NCBI RefSeq assembly: GCF_000770925.1
Contig: NZ_JDTK01000001.1
Coordinates: forward strand, 62,001 to 126,000
DNA length: 64,000 bases
Reading direction: 5' to 3'
DNA from: Bifidobacterium ruminantium DSM 6489
Lineage (GTDB): Bacteria > Actinomycetota > Actinomycetes > Actinomycetales > Bifidobacteriaceae
Under the pieces are notes generated by a model, which was not told the DNA's origin, did no database searches, and saw only the letters and a list, made by a program, of their open reading frames with translations. Position 1 is the first letter of the stretch. The number at the start of each line of letters is the position of its first letter. Made by a program: the position numbers and the translations under genes. Positions 28,887 through 38,449 of this stretch are shown one piece after another.

Positions 28887-29858
28887 ATGAATGCCGATGC
28901 TCCGCGTTACGCGTCGTTCCCCGTTTCGATGGAGAACATGCCGACGAAGCATCGCGCCGTTTTCTCGGCGTCTTTCACGGGGCTTGCATCGCATCATGTG
29001 CAACAGGCCTCCATGTCTGCGATTCCCCAACGGCGCAGACGCACTGAGGAGGATTCGCTTCGTCTCATAGACGATTTGACCAACCGTCCAATGGACGTGC
29101 TGTATTCCGATTCCAGATTGGCGACCAAGAAGCGCTCCACCGTATCGATTTGGGCCACCAGAATCCTGGTGTTCCTCATCTGCATCGCGGTCGGTACGGC
29201 AGGGAGCGTCTTCGTGCGTCAGCTCAGCACCGATCCGCGCAAGGAAGTGCGTAAACAGCTGGCAAGCCAATTGACGGATCAGACGAAACAGGCCGGTGAC
29301 CTTACCAAGGAGGTCAACGACCTGCGGTCCCAAGTCGAGACCGAATCAAAATCCGTGGCGAGCTGGTCGCTGAATCAGACGCTGCAGGATGACGAGATGG
29401 TCAACGGCACTCTTCCGGTGCAGGGCGAAGGCATCACCCTGACAGTGGCCAACCCGCTTGCGGCCAGCGGTGACAATGTCGATTCCTCATTGCCAAGGGA
29501 GAACGGCAGCCAGATCCGCGTCGTCACCGATTCCGATCTGCAGCTGCTGGTCTCCCTGCTATGGCAGTCGGGTGCGGAGGCGATTGCCATCAACGGCAAC
29601 AGACTCGGCGTGCAGACCTCGATCCGAACGGCCGGTACGACGATCCTCATCGGTGTGAATTCGGTGCAAAGCCCCTATAAAATCGAGGCGATTGGCAATC
29701 CGGTGACCTTGTCGAGGGCGGTGGACAAGACGGCGCAGAAAAAGCTGTATGACGATTTCAAGAAGGCCGGCATTTATCCGCAGGTGAGCAGAAGCAAATC
29801 CATTACACTGGAAGCTGCGGTCGCGGGCGATACGACTCATGTGAGGAAGGACGAGTAA
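28887..29858 (+). CDS. DUF881 membrane protein, copy 1
   Basis: 323 aa. A cytoplasmic N-terminus of about 88 residues, one membrane helix at about 90-110, then a coiled-coil-like stretch and the external DUF881 fold (GEGITLTVAN, LQLLVSLLWQSGAEAIAINGNRL, ILIGVNSVQSPYKIEAIGN). The family (YlxW/YlxX-like) is found near cell-division genes in Firmicutes, and its molecular function is not established. ATG at 28887 is used with AAGGA upstream. Its stop TAA overlaps the next ATG. Confidence 0.85.
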   Translation: MNADAPRYASFPVSMENMPTKHRAVFSASFTGLASHHVQQASMSAIPQRRRRTEEDSLRLIDDLTNRPMDVLYSDSRLATKKRSTVSIWATRILVFLICIAVGTAGSVFVRQLSTDPRKEVRKQLASQLTDQTKQAGDLTKEVNDLRSQVETESKSVASWSLNQTLQDDEMVNGTLPVQGEGITLTVANPLAASGDNVDSSLPRENGSQIRVVTDSDLQLLVSLLWQSGAEAIAINGNRLGVQTSIRTAGTTILIGVNSVQSPYKIEAIGNPVTLSRAVDKTAQKKLYDDFKKAGIYPQVSRSKSITLEAAVAGDTTHVRKDE

Positions 29859-30190
29859 TGGCAGCGGTCTTGGGACTCATCATCGGTGTGGTGATCGGCG
29901 TGTTCGTTCGTCCGGACATTCCCATCGAACTGCAGCCATATCTGCCGATTATGGTGCTGGCCGCATTGGATGCTCTGCTGGGCGCGGCGCGCGCGTATTT
30001 CCAGCGCAGCTTCTCCGACAAAGTGTTCGTTATCTCCTTCTTCTCGAATGTCATCACCGCCACGCTGCTGGTGTTCCTTGGCAACCAGCTGGGTGTCGGA
30101 TCTCAGTTGCAGACCGCCGTGATCGTGGTGCTTGGCATACGAATCTTCACCAACGTGTCCTCCATCCGTCGCTTCATCTTCAAAGGCTGA
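29858..30190 (+). CDS. Small basic protein (SBP, DUF1290)
   Basis: 110-aa integral membrane protein with about three to four helices. GLIIGVVIGVFVRPDIPIELQPYLPI and LDALLGAARAYFQ are typical of the SBP family encoded beside ftsA in Bacillus. The start overlaps the preceding stop (TAATG), so it is translationally coupled between two DUF881 genes. Function unknown; a role in envelope or division organisation is inferred from context. Confidence 0.86.
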   Translation: MAAVLGLIIGVVIGVFVRPDIPIELQPYLPIMVLAALDALLGAARAYFQRSFSDKVFVISFFSNVITATLLVFLGNQLGVGSQLQTAVIVVLGIRIFTNVSSIRRFIFKG

Positions 30191-30196
30191 TGAGGT

Positions 30197-31027
30197 ATGT
30201 CCGCGCATAACGAAAACAATAAGGACGTGCTGTCCAAGATTCATGAGCAGATTGTCAAGGATCAGAACAACGACAACACACAGACCGGCGCGTTCCCCAT
30301 GGTCAAATCCAAAACGAAACGGATCGTCCTTGACGCGAAGACGACCCGTGCCAGACTGTATTCCAGCATCCTCGTCACAGTGCTGTGCGCATTGCTGGGC
30401 TTCGGTTACGCCATCCAGGTGAATAACACCACATCCACGTACGAGACGATGAGCGAGGACGAACTGACCAAGCTCATCAGCGAGACAAGCACCCAGGTTC
30501 AGAAGCTCGAGCAGCGCAAGAACGAGCTTTCCAGCCAGTTGAATGCATTGAAGGACACCGCCGACAAGAACGAGAAAGCCGCGGAAATCGCCCGCCAGAA
30601 TGCGCAGACGAACGGCATACTTTCCGGACGCCTTGCGGCCACCGGCGAAGGCGTGGTTATCCGCATCTCGCAGGGCGACAAACAGAAGATTGATGCCGCG
30701 GTCCTGTTCACCCTGCTTGAGGAATTGCGCAACAGCGGCGCCGAGGTAATCGAGATCAACAATGTGCGCGTGGTCACCAGTACCTACATCAGCGACACTT
30801 CAAGCGGACTCGTTTGCGACGGCACCAAGCTGAAGGCGCCATACACCATTCGTGCGATCGGTGATATCGATAATCTGCAAAATGCGGTCAATCTCGCTGG
30901 TGGCGTAGGTTCGAGGCTCAAGGTGAAATATGGCGCCACGGTGTCCGTCGATCCTTCGGATAAGGTGACGATCAAGTCGACACGTCAGGCTCCACAATAT
31001 ACATACGCGCATGTAGTCGGCCAGTGA
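30197..31027 (+). CDS. DUF881 membrane protein, copy 2
   Basis: 276 aa. A cytoplasmic N-terminus of about 52 residues, a membrane helix at about 55-74, a coiled-coil (TSTQVQKLEQRKNELSSQLN) and the DUF881 domain (GEGVVIRISQGD, LLEELRNSGAEVIEINNVRV, IRAIGDIDNLQ). It begins 7 nt after the SBP gene. The pair of DUF881 proteins flanking SBP suggests a three-part membrane complex. Confidence 0.86.
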   Translation: MSAHNENNKDVLSKIHEQIVKDQNNDNTQTGAFPMVKSKTKRIVLDAKTTRARLYSSILVTVLCALLGFGYAIQVNNTTSTYETMSEDELTKLISETSTQVQKLEQRKNELSSQLNALKDTADKNEKAAEIARQNAQTNGILSGRLAATGEGVVIRISQGDKQKIDAAVLFTLLEELRNSGAEVIEINNVRVVTSTYISDTSSGLVCDGTKLKAPYTIRAIGDIDNLQNAVNLAGGVGSRLKVKYGATVSVDPSDKVTIKSTRQAPQYTYAHVVGQ

Positions 31028-31189
31028 AACCGATGCGGGTCGATTGCCCGACAACGTTCGTCCAGCATCGAGACCCCGCCCGCAGGGGGAACGCGCCGTT
31101 GTCTGCACTCGCCTTTATCTTGTTCATCGTTGATATTTAGTCCAGGCCTGCACATTGGTAACGCGGACCCCGATAGCAAAGGACATCTC

Positions 31190-33223
31190 ATGGCTGAACA
31201 GACCATCTCCATCACACTCAACGGCGAAGCGAAGGAGGTGGCGGCAGACCAGACCGGCGTCCAGCTCTTCTCGGATGACAAGAACATCATCGCGGTTCGT
31301 CTGAACGGCGAACCTCGCGACCTCTACACCGAGCTGCACGACGGCGACGTTGTGGAGCCCATCGCCCTCGATAGCGAGGACGGCGTGGCCATCATGCGCC
31401 ACTCCGCGACCCACGTCATGGCCCAGGCCGTACAGGAAATCCGTCCTGACGCCAAACTCGGCATCGGACCGGTCATCAAGGACGGCTTCTACTACGATTT
31501 CGATGTGGACACCCCGTTCACTCCGGAGGATCTCAAAGAGATCGAAAAGCGCATGCAGCGCATCATCAAGTCCTCCCAGTCCTTCCGCCGCCGCGTGGTG
31601 ACCGAGGAGGAAGCCCTCGCCGAAGAGGCCGATCAGCCTTACAAGCTCGAGCTTATCAAGGACAAGGAGGCCCACCTCGATCCGGAAGCCTCCACTGAAA
31701 TCGGCGGCAAGGAACTGAGCTTCTACGACAACGTCGACCGTGACGGCAATGTGGTCTGGAAGGACCTGTGCCGCGGCCCGCATCTGCCGAACACCCGCTA
31801 CATCAAGGCGTTCAAGATTGAGCGTTCCGCCGCCGCATACTGGCGTGGCAGCGAGGCGAACCCTATGCTGCAGCGCATCTACGGTGCGGCATTCGCCACC
31901 AAGGAGGATCTGAAGGCCTACCAGACCCGTCTGGAGGAGGCCGCGAAGCGCGACCACCGCAAGCTTGGCGCCGAAATGGATCTGTTCTCCTTCCCGGATG
32001 AGATTGGTCCGGGTCTGGCCGTCTTCCACCCGAAGGGTGCCGCCGTCATCAACGCTATGGAGGATTACTCCCGCGAGATGCACCGCAAGCATCACTACAG
32101 CTTCGTGCAGACCCCGCACATCACCAAGGGTGGCCTGTATGAGACTTCCGGCCATCTGCAGTGGTACAAGGACAGCATGTACCCGCCGATGCGTCTGGAC
32201 GAGGAGAAGGACGAGAACGGCAATGTGATCAAGCAGGGCTTCGACTACTACCTGAAGCCGATGAACTGCCCGATGCACAACCTGATTTTCAAGTCCCGTC
32301 AGCGTTCCTACCGCGAGCTTCCGCTGCGACTGTTCGAGTTCGGCACCGTGTACCGTTACGAGAAGTCCGGCGAGGTTCACGGTCTGACCCGCGTGCGTGG
32401 CCTGACTCAGGATGATTCCCACATCTACTGCACCCGTGACCAGATGAAGGACGAGCTCAAGAGCCTGCTCAACTTCGTGCTGGGACTGCTCAAGGACTTC
32501 GGCCTGGATGACTTCTATCTGGAGCTGTCCACCAAGGATCCGCACAAGTACGTCGGCTCCGACGAGATTTGGGAGGAAGCCACCAACACGCTGGCCGAGG
32601 TTGCCAAGGAGTCCGGTCTGGAACTGGTCGACGATCCCTGCGGCGCCGCGTTCTACGGCCCGAAGATCTCCGTGCAGGCACGCGACGCGATTGGCCGCAC
32701 CTGGCAGGTCTCCACCATCCAGCTCGACTTCAACCTGCCTGAGCGCTTCAAGCTCGAGTACATCGCCGCCGACGGCACCCACCAGCGTCCGGTGATGATT
32801 CACCGTGCGCTGTTTGGTTCCATCGAGCGTTTCTTCGCGGTGCTGCTCGAGCATTATGCGGGCGCCTTCCCGGCATGGCTCGCCCCCGTCCAGGTGCTTG
32901 GCGTGCCGGTCGCGGACGAATTCGCCCCGCACCTGCAGAAGTTCATCGCCAGCCTGGAGGAGGAGACCGTCCGCTGCGAGATCGACCTGTCCGATGATCG
33001 TTTCGGCAAGAAGATCCGCAACGCTTCCAAGTCCAAGGCGCCGTTCATCCTCATCGTCGGCGAGGAGGACACAAACAACAACGCGGTGAGCTTCCGTTTC
33101 CGTGACGGCAGCCAGCTTAACGGCGTGCCTGTCGACGAGGCGAAGGCGAATATCCTGACCGTTATCAAGAAGCGTGTTCAGGTCAACAACGTCGACGATT
33201 TCAAGGCCGCCCTCGCCGACTGA
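31190..33223 (+). CDS. thrS: Threonyl-tRNA synthetase
   Basis: 677 aa, class II synthetase. N-terminal TGS domain, then the editing domain with [10 protein letters not shown], and the catalytic core with MNCPMHN (zinc Cys), [25 protein letters not shown] (motif 2) and [11 protein letters not shown] (motif 3). The anticodon-binding domain is at the C-terminus. ATG at 31190 follows AAAGGA; the ORF start 60 nt upstream is rejected. No T-box leader is seen. A strong hairpin ends the gene. Confidence 0.97.
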   Translation: MAEQTISITLNGEAKEVAADQTGVQLFSDDKNIIAVRLNGEPRDLYTELHDGDVVEPIALDSEDGVAIMRHSATHVMAQAVQEIRPDAKLGIGPVIKDGFYYDFDVDTPFTPEDLKEIEKRMQRIIKSSQSFRRRVVTEEEALAEEADQPYKLELIKDKEAHLDPEASTEIGGKELSFYDNVDRDGNVVWKDLCRGPHLPNTRYIKAFKIERSAAAYWRGSEANPMLQRIYGAAFATKEDLKAYQTRLEEAAKRDHRKLGAEMDLFSFPDEIGPGLAVFHPKGAAVINAMEDYSREMHRKHHYSFVQTPHITKGGLYETSGHLQWYKDSMYPPMRLDEEKDENGNVIKQGFDYYLKPMNCPMHNLIFKSRQRSYRELPLRLFEFGTVYRYEKSGEVHGLTRVRGLTQDDSHIYCTRDQMKDELKSLLNFVLGLLKDFGLDDFYLELSTKDPHKYVGSDEIWEEATNTLAEVAKESGLELVDDPCGAAFYGPKISVQARDAIGRTWQVSTIQLDFNLPERFKLEYIAADGTHQRPVMIHRALFGSIERFFAVLLEHYAGAFPAWLAPVQVLGVPVADEFAPHLQKFIASLEEETVRCEIDLSDDRFGKKIRNASKSKAPFILIVGEEDTNNNAVSFRFRDGSQLNGVPVDEAKANILTVIKKRVQVNNVDDFKAALAD

Positions 33224-33271
33224 GCGTGGATTGACGGCAACCGGTTCGCTGTGATGCGACCATGATTTGAT

Positions 33272-33322
33272 GGAACGGCGTGCAAACCTCGATTGCGGGG
33301 TTTGCACGCCGTTCCGTGTTTT
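33272..33322 (+). terminator. Terminator of thrS
   Basis: A perfect 17-bp stem (33272-33288 with 33299-33315) and 10-nt loop, followed by GTGTTTT. The T run is short, so some read-through into the next gene is possible. Confidence 0.75.
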
Positions 33323-33342
33323 CATCGAAGGAAGTATGCGTA

Positions 33343-34005
33343 ATGCTCGAACATCTCCGTGCCCCATTCAAAAAACTAATCGAGCCAATCGCGAAGGCGC
33401 TGATCGCCATAGGGCTAAGCGCCAACGCGGTAACTGTGATTGGAGCCATCGGAACCATCGTCGTAGCCATAGCGACCGGCATCACCGGCTGGCTTTTCGG
33501 GGGAGCGGTGGTACTGACCCTGCTGGTGCTCGCTGATTCCTTGGACGGTTCGATCGCGATGCTCACCACGGGTGGCACCGAATTCGGTGCGTTCCTTGAC
33601 TCCACGCTCGACCGTATCGCCGATTGGGCGATGCTTGTTGGGGTGATCCTCTTCTTCGTGTTGCACGATGATTGGTGGCACACGGGATCCGATGGAGTTC
33701 CAGATTATGTGGGCATGATCGGCGTCGTGGCGGCGGCCGTGGCCGTGATGACGTCGTTCGTTACCTCCTACGCCCGTGCCCGGGCCGAATCCGTCGGTTA
33801 CGAGGTGAGGAACGGCGTGGCCACGCGTGCGGATCGTCTGGTGATCATTCTGGTGGGCATGGCCGTCACCGGGTTGACCCGACAGGGGGTGTGGCTGACC
33901 ATAGCCATGGTGCTGCTGGCCGTATTGGGACTGGTCACCATGCTTCAGCGGATATTCGAAGCCCGTCGGCAGATGTCCGTCGGTGAGAAAACATACCGGC
34001 GTTGA
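33343..34005 (+). CDS. CDP-alcohol phosphatidyltransferase, phosphatidylinositol-phosphate synthase (PgsA1) type
   Basis: 220-aa membrane enzyme. The CDP-AP motif is D-SLDG-SIAM...GGTEFGAFLDSTLDRIAD, with Met where the usual motif has Arg. That G-G-T-x-F-G-A-x-L-D-x-x-x-D-R pattern matches actinobacterial phosphatidylinositol-phosphate synthases. It uses CDP-diacylglycerol from CdsA. It follows thrS and precedes yebC as in Mycobacterium, but the HIT, acyltransferase and PimA genes usual there are missing. An AAGGAAG ribosome site precedes ATG 33343. Confidence 0.83.
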   Translation: MLEHLRAPFKKLIEPIAKALIAIGLSANAVTVIGAIGTIVVAIATGITGWLFGGAVVLTLLVLADSLDGSIAMLTTGGTEFGAFLDSTLDRIADWAMLVGVILFFVLHDDWWHTGSDGVPDYVGMIGVVAAAVAVMTSFVTSYARARAESVGYEVRNGVATRADRLVIILVGMAVTGLTRQGVWLTIAMVLLAVLGLVTMLQRIFEARRQMSVGEKTYRR

Positions 34006-34136
34006 ATGCCGTGATCCGGAAAACGCCGACAATGGTTCCGCGCAGCGAAATGCCGAAGGTCTGAATCCTATACTTTGTCTGCGAACCGCTTTAGAATCGT
34101 CTCGTTTGAAATATCCGCAACCTGCCTAGGAGCATT

Positions 34137-34892
34137 ATGTCAGGTCATTCCAAGTGGGCGACCACCAAGCACAAGAAGGCCGCCATCGACGCGAAGCGCG
34201 GCAAGCTGTTCGCCAAGCTGATCAAGAACATCGAGATCGCAGCACGTATGGGTGGTGGCGATCCTGACGGTAATCCGTCCCTGTACGACGCCATCTACAA
34301 GGCCAAGAAGGCTTCCATGCCGGCCGACAACATCAAGCGTGCCGTCAAGCGTGGTTCCGGCGAGGAAGCGGGCGGCGCCAACTATGAGGACATCGTGTAC
34401 GAAGGCTACGCCCCGGCAGGCGTCGGTCTGATCATCGAATGCCTTACCGACAACCGCAACCGTGCGGCCGCCGATGTGCGTTCCACTCTGACCAAGGGCA
34501 ATGGCTCCTTGGCGACCACCGGTTCCGTGAGCTTCAACTTCGAGCGCAAGGGCCAGATCGTCGTCCCGGCTGAAGGCGTTGATTTCGACAATCTGTTCGA
34601 GAAGGCCGCCGAGGCTGGCGCCGAGGATGTGACCGATGACGGCGAGGTGTTCACCGTCATCACCGATCCTTCCGACATGATCGACGTGCGCAAGGCTCTG
34701 CAGGACGCCGGATTCGATTACGATTCCGCGGATCTGGTCATGATGCCGAAGACCGAGGTGGAGCTGAGCCTCGAGGACGCCCAGAAGGTCTCGAAGCTTA
34801 TCGACAATCTTGACGATCTGGACGATGTACAGAACATCTATTCCAACTGGACTGCCTCCGACGAGGTCATGGCCCAACTGGATGAGGAGTAA
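34137..34892 (+). CDS. YebC/PmpR-family translation and regulatory protein
   Basis: 251 aa. [28 protein letters not shown] is the family hallmark, and [32 protein letters not shown] and [22 protein letters not shown] follow. Some YebC-type proteins bind DNA and others relieve ribosome stalling at prolines. It stands directly upstream of ruvC as in many bacteria (6-nt spacing). A GGAGC ribosome site precedes ATG. Confidence 0.94.
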   Translation: MSGHSKWATTKHKKAAIDAKRGKLFAKLIKNIEIAARMGGGDPDGNPSLYDAIYKAKKASMPADNIKRAVKRGSGEEAGGANYEDIVYEGYAPAGVGLIIECLTDNRNRAAADVRSTLTKGNGSLATTGSVSFNFERKGQIVVPAEGVDFDNLFEKAAEAGAEDVTDDGEVFTVITDPSDMIDVRKALQDAGFDYDSADLVMMPKTEVELSLEDAQKVSKLIDNLDDLDDVQNIYSNWTASDEVMAQLDEE

Positions 34893-34898
34893 TCCATC

Positions 34899-35480
34899 GT
34901 GATTATTCTTGGCGTCGATCCCGGGCTGACGCGCTGCGGGGTCGGCGTGATCGAAGCCGGCGCATACCGCCGGCTTTCTTTTATCCACGTGGATGTGGTG
35001 CGATCCGATCCCAAGACGTCGCAGGATCTTCGACTTCTGGCCATCTACAACGGACTGGTGGAGAAAATAGAACGATTCGTGCCGGACGCGGTATCCATCG
35101 AGCGTGTTTTCGCTCAGGAGAACCGCAATACGGTGCTGGGCACCGCGCAGGCTGCTGGATTGGCCATGCTGGCCGCGGCGCAGCGCGGTATTCCCGTGGC
35201 ATTGCATACGCCTACTGAATCAAAGCTTGCGATTACTGGCAACGGCAAAGCCGAGAAAATCCAGATGGAGCGCATGGTGGCGCGCATACTTGGGCTGAAT
35301 GCGTTGCCGAAACCCGCGGACGCGGCGGATGCGCTTGCGATCGCGATATGCCACGCGCTGCGACCGGCCGGCGCATTGCAGGGCGGCGAACGGGAGCAGC
35401 ATCTTACGGCGGCGCAACGTCAGTGGGCTCAGGCTTCGCAGAAAGCAGCACGCAGACAGGGCGTCCGTAGAGGCATGTAG
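34899..35480 (+). CDS. ruvC: Holliday junction resolvase RuvC
   Basis: 193 aa. Cuts Holliday junctions symmetrically after RuvAB migration. [17 protein letters not shown] provides the first catalytic Asp, [22 protein letters not shown] the Glu, and [15 protein letters not shown] the final Asp pair. GTG start at 34899 with GAGGAGTAATCC upstream in the yebC end. The C-terminal tail of about 25 residues is basic and Gln-rich. Confidence 0.96.
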   Translation: MIILGVDPGLTRCGVGVIEAGAYRRLSFIHVDVVRSDPKTSQDLRLLAIYNGLVEKIERFVPDAVSIERVFAQENRNTVLGTAQAAGLAMLAAAQRGIPVALHTPTESKLAITGNGKAEKIQMERMVARILGLNALPKPADAADALAIAICHALRPAGALQGGEREQHLTAAQRQWAQASQKAARRQGVRRGM

Positions 35481-35527
35481 GCTGTATCGAACAGATGTTC
35501 TAGATTTGTTCGAAGGAGTAATCCGCG

Positions 35528-36145
35528 ATGATTGGCATGCTTCACGGCCGTGTGGATTCGGTCGACGCAGTCTCGGCTCTCATCGAGGTCGGCGGAGTCG
35601 GATATGAGGTCAGGATGCCGTCGGCGGATCTGGCTTCCATCCATGCCGGACAGGATGTCAGGGTCTACACTTCGTTGAATGTGTCCCAAGATGCCATCAC
35701 GCTGTTCGGCTTCGGCACCATGGCTTCGAAGCGGATGTTCCTGCAGCTGCAGAAGGTCAGTGGCATTGGCCCCAAGGTCGCGCTGTCGTTGCTGTCCACA
35801 TTGCCGCCCGACAGGTTGGCGCGCGCGGTGGCCGACGGCGACGCCACAGCGTTGGCCAAGGCTCCGGGGCTGGGCAAGAAGGGCGCTCAGAAAATCATCC
35901 TCGAGCTGAAGGGGTCGATTGACCTCAGCCAGATCGAAGGATCCTCCAATGCTGGGGTCTCTTCCGGGGACGCCGGTACGGAGCAGGTGGTCGAGGGGCT
36001 GATGTCGCTGGGCTGGCATCAGCAGGATGCCGCCGAAGCGGTTCGGATGGCATGTGCCGACAATCAGATCGAGACACCATTGGACGCAGAGGACGTGCCC
36101 CGCGTGCTGAAACTGGCATTGGCGTCTCTGGACAGGGGCAGGTGA
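35528..36145 (+). CDS. ruvA: Holliday junction helicase subunit RuvA
   Basis: 205 aa. Tetramer that binds the four-way junction and loads Ruv[15 protein letters not shown] opens the OB fold, helix-hairpin-helix motifs are [16 protein letters not shown] and [18 protein letters not shown], and a C-terminal RuvB-binding domain ends at [21 protein letters not shown] precedes ATG. Its stop region overlaps possible ruvB starts. Confidence 0.96.
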   Translation: MIGMLHGRVDSVDAVSALIEVGGVGYEVRMPSADLASIHAGQDVRVYTSLNVSQDAITLFGFGTMASKRMFLQLQKVSGIGPKVALSLLSTLPPDRLARAVADGDATALAKAPGLGKKGAQKIILELKGSIDLSQIEGSSNAGVSSGDAGTEQVVEGLMSLGWHQQDAAEAVRMACADNQIETPLDAEDVPRVLKLALASLDRGR

Positions 36146-36156
36146 GGAAGACCGAT

Positions 36157-37230
36157 ATGGAGAACACTGACGCACTTGAACAGCTGAATACCGGTGCGAA
36201 CGAGGAATCGCTCCGCATGGTTTCCGCCTCGCCAGTCGGTAACGAACCGGTCAGCGACGAGGAGTTGCGTCCTCACGTCCTTGACGGATTCATCGGCCAG
36301 CCCAGGCTCAAGGCGCAGCTGCAATTGTTCCTCGACGCTGCCCGCAAACGCGACGTGCCTCCGGACCACATACTGCTTGCCGGTCCTCCTGGGCTTGGTA
36401 AAACCACGTTGGCCATGATCGTGGCCAACGAATTGGGCGTTCCGATCCGCATTACTTCAGGTCCCGCCATCCAGCATGCCGGAGACCTTGCCTCGATTCT
36501 GAGCTCGCTGGATGCGGGCGAGGTGCTTTTCATCGATGAGATCCATCGTCTGCCCCGCGCAGCCGAGGAACTGCTGTATATTGCCATGGAGGATTTCCGT
36601 GTCGATGTGATGGTCGGCAAGGGGCCTGGAGCATCCTCCATTCCACTGACCTTGCCAAGATTCACTGTTGTCGGCGCCACCACCAGGGAAGGCATGCTGC
36701 CATCCCCGTTACGCGCGCGTTTCGGTTTCACCGCGCATCTCGACTTCTACCCTCATGAGGAGCTTGAGAAACTGATCGAGCGCTCCGCCGCGGTGCTGGG
36801 CATCCAATTGGAGGACGGCGCCGCACGGCAGCTGGCCATGCGTTCTCGAGGCACACCTCGAATTGCTAACCGTCTGCTGCGGCGTGTCAGGGATTGGGCC
36901 ATCGTGCATGATCTCGAATCGGTGCGTCCTCATGACGTCAAGGAGGCGCTGGCCCTCTATCAGATTGACACCGAAGGCCTGGACCGTTTGGATATCGCAG
37001 TGCTTAAAGCCATCGTCACCAATTTCAACGGCGGTCCGGTTGGCCTGAACAATCTGGCGGCGATGGTGGGCGAGGAATCGGAGACCGTGGAAACGGTATG
37101 CGAGCCGTACTTGGTGCGTGAGGGTTTTCTGATCCGTACTCCCAAGGGGCGTGTGGCCACGCGCAAGGCGTGGAAGCATCTTGGCCTCACGCCTGACGAT
37201 TCACGGTTCGATGTCAATAAGACGGCATAG
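36157..37230 (+). CDS. ruvB: Holliday junction ATP-dependent helicase RuvB
   Basis: 357-aa AAA+ motor. [22 protein letters not shown] (Walker A), [19 protein letters not shown] (Walker B), [18 protein letters not shown] (sensor 1 and Arg finger) and a winged-helix C-terminus ([15 protein letters not shown]) are all present. ATG 36157 with GAGGAAG 6 nt upstream is preferred. A GTG at 36142 overlapping the ruvA stop is possible but has a poorer ribosome site. Confidence 0.96.
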   Translation: MENTDALEQLNTGANEESLRMVSASPVGNEPVSDEELRPHVLDGFIGQPRLKAQLQLFLDAARKRDVPPDHILLAGPPGLGKTTLAMIVANELGVPIRITSGPAIQHAGDLASILSSLDAGEVLFIDEIHRLPRAAEELLYIAMEDFRVDVMVGKGPGASSIPLTLPRFTVVGATTREGMLPSPLRARFGFTAHLDFYPHEELEKLIERSAAVLGIQLEDGAARQLAMRSRGTPRIANRLLRRVRDWAIVHDLESVRPHDVKEALALYQIDTEGLDRLDIAVLKAIVTNFNGGPVGLNNLAAMVGEESETVETVCEPYLVREGFLIRTPKGRVATRKAWKHLGLTPDDSRFDVNKTA

Positions 37231-37293
37231 ACTCGTTGTCCGGTCGGATTTTGCGTCCCCCTCGTGATAACCCTTCGATATAAGGAGTGTGCT

Positions 37294-37704
37294 GTGGATC
37301 CCAACTCCCTGTTTTTCATCGTCATCTTGGTCGTGATGATCGGCCTGATGTTCTGGCAGTCCAAGAAGGCCAAGCAGCAGCAGGCCGAGCGCAAGGACTT
37401 CCGTTCTAATCTGCAGCCGGGTACGGAGATCATCACCATCGGTGGCATTATCGGCAAGGTCGTTTCCGTGGACACCGAGTATGAGGAGATCGTCATCGAC
37501 TCTGAAGGCTCCCAGCTGCGTTTCGGCTTCAACGCCATCAGCCGCGAGTATGTCCGTCCGGCCTACGTCCATGATGACGAGGTCGATGAGAATGGCAATC
37601 CGCTTCCCAAGGACGACCAGCCGGCGCAGGAGCCAATCGACGACGAAACCGTGCAGGACGTCGAATCTGTGCAGCAGATGCCCGTTGAAGGGGAAAAAGA
37701 CTGA
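37294..37704 (+). CDS. yajC: Preprotein translocase-associated protein YajC
   Basis: 136 aa. One membrane helix at about 5-21 (SLFFIVILVVMIGLMFW), then a basic stretch KKAKQQQAERK and the YajC core LQPGTEIITIGGIIGKVVSVD, with an acidic C-terminal tail. It associates with SecYEG through SecDF in model bacteria. Start GTG 37294 after TAAGGAG. secD and secF, normally next, are not here; a terminator follows immediately. Confidence 0.93.
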   Translation: MDPNSLFFIVILVVMIGLMFWQSKKAKQQQAERKDFRSNLQPGTEIITIGGIIGKVVSVDTEYEEIVIDSEGSQLRFGFNAISREYVRPAYVHDDEVDENGNPLPKDDQPAQEPIDDETVQDVESVQQMPVEGEKD

Positions 37705-37719
37705 TTGCTGGACATGCCC

Positions 37720-37761
37720 AACGGCGAAAATCTCATTTTCGGGATTTTCGCCGTTCTTTTT
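37720..37761 (+). terminator. Terminator of the ruv-yajC unit
   Basis: AACGGCGAAAAT / ATTTTCGCCGTT is a 12-bp perfect stem with a 12-nt loop and CTTTTT behind it. Confidence 0.88.
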
Positions 37762-37819
37762 CGCGGAGGAAACCTATAATTCAAAGTGCCGTAAACCAAG
37801 GTAGAAGGAAACCACTGTC

Positions 37820-38401
37820 ATGGCATCATCGGATATCACTGTCTCGGGTTTGAGCAAGGTCGGAGCCGAAGACGCAGCATATCTTATATCGAAAATACGC
37901 ACTATTCCGGGCTTTCCGAAGGAAGGCATTCTGTTCCGCGATTTCATGCCGGCATTGGCTGATGCGCGGGCATTCGGCATTCTGATGGATGCGCTCGAGG
38001 CCGCGCTTCCCGTCTCCGCTGATGATTTCGACGTGGTGGCTGGTTTGGAGGCACGAGGATTTCTGTTCGGTCCCGCGCTGGCCGCTCGCCTTGGCAAAGG
38101 ATTCATCGCGGTTCGCAAAGCGGGTAAATTGCCGCCGGAAACCGTGTCCCAAAGCTACGACCTTGAATACGGACAGGCGTCTGTGGAAATCGAAACCAAC
38201 GCGATTCATGAGGGAGTGCGGGTACTGATCGTCGATGATCTGATCGCCACCGGCGGAACCGCCAATGCCGCGCGCAGCCTGATCGAGAAATGCGGGGGCA
38301 CGGTTGCGGGCTTCAGCTTCGTCATGGAGCTTATCGGTATCAACGGCATGGAATCACTGGGCTCCTATCCGTCAAGCTCACTGGTCCGCATGCCGGCCTG
38401 A
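37820..38401 (+). CDS. apt: Adenine phosphoribosyltransferase
   Basis: 193 aa. Salvages adenine with PRPP to AMP. IRTIPGFPKEGILFRDFMP, GLEARGFLFGPALAARLGKGFIAVRKAGKLP and the PRPP loop VLIVDDLIATGGTA are standard. ATG 37820 with AGAAGGAAA upstream. Apt would also recover adenine released by the LOG protein encoded at 49497, if that acts on AMP-like nucleotides (inference). It lies 48 nt before sucC. Confidence 0.95.
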   Translation: MASSDITVSGLSKVGAEDAAYLISKIRTIPGFPKEGILFRDFMPALADARAFGILMDALEAALPVSADDFDVVAGLEARGFLFGPALAARLGKGFIAVRKAGKLPPETVSQSYDLEYGQASVEIETNAIHEGVRVLIVDDLIATGGTANAARSLIEKCGGTVAGFSFVMELIGINGMESLGSYPSSSLVRMPA

Positions 38402-38449
38402 CCGATGGCTTCGTCAACAACAAAACACAAACAAAGGGAATAATGATCC

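Noticed and set aside
31028-31189. T-box leader upstream of thrS
   Set aside because: The 162-nt gap lacks a TGG-containing T-box sequence, specifier loop and terminator.
31124-33367. Long minus-strand open frame opposite thrS (747 codons)
   Set aside because: It is an antisense shadow of a well-conserved gene in G+C-rich codons; it has no ribosome site or recognisable domains.
36142-36157. GTG 36142 as the ruvB start
   Set aside because: ATG 36157 has a better GAGGAAG spacing; the GTG remains possible but less likely.
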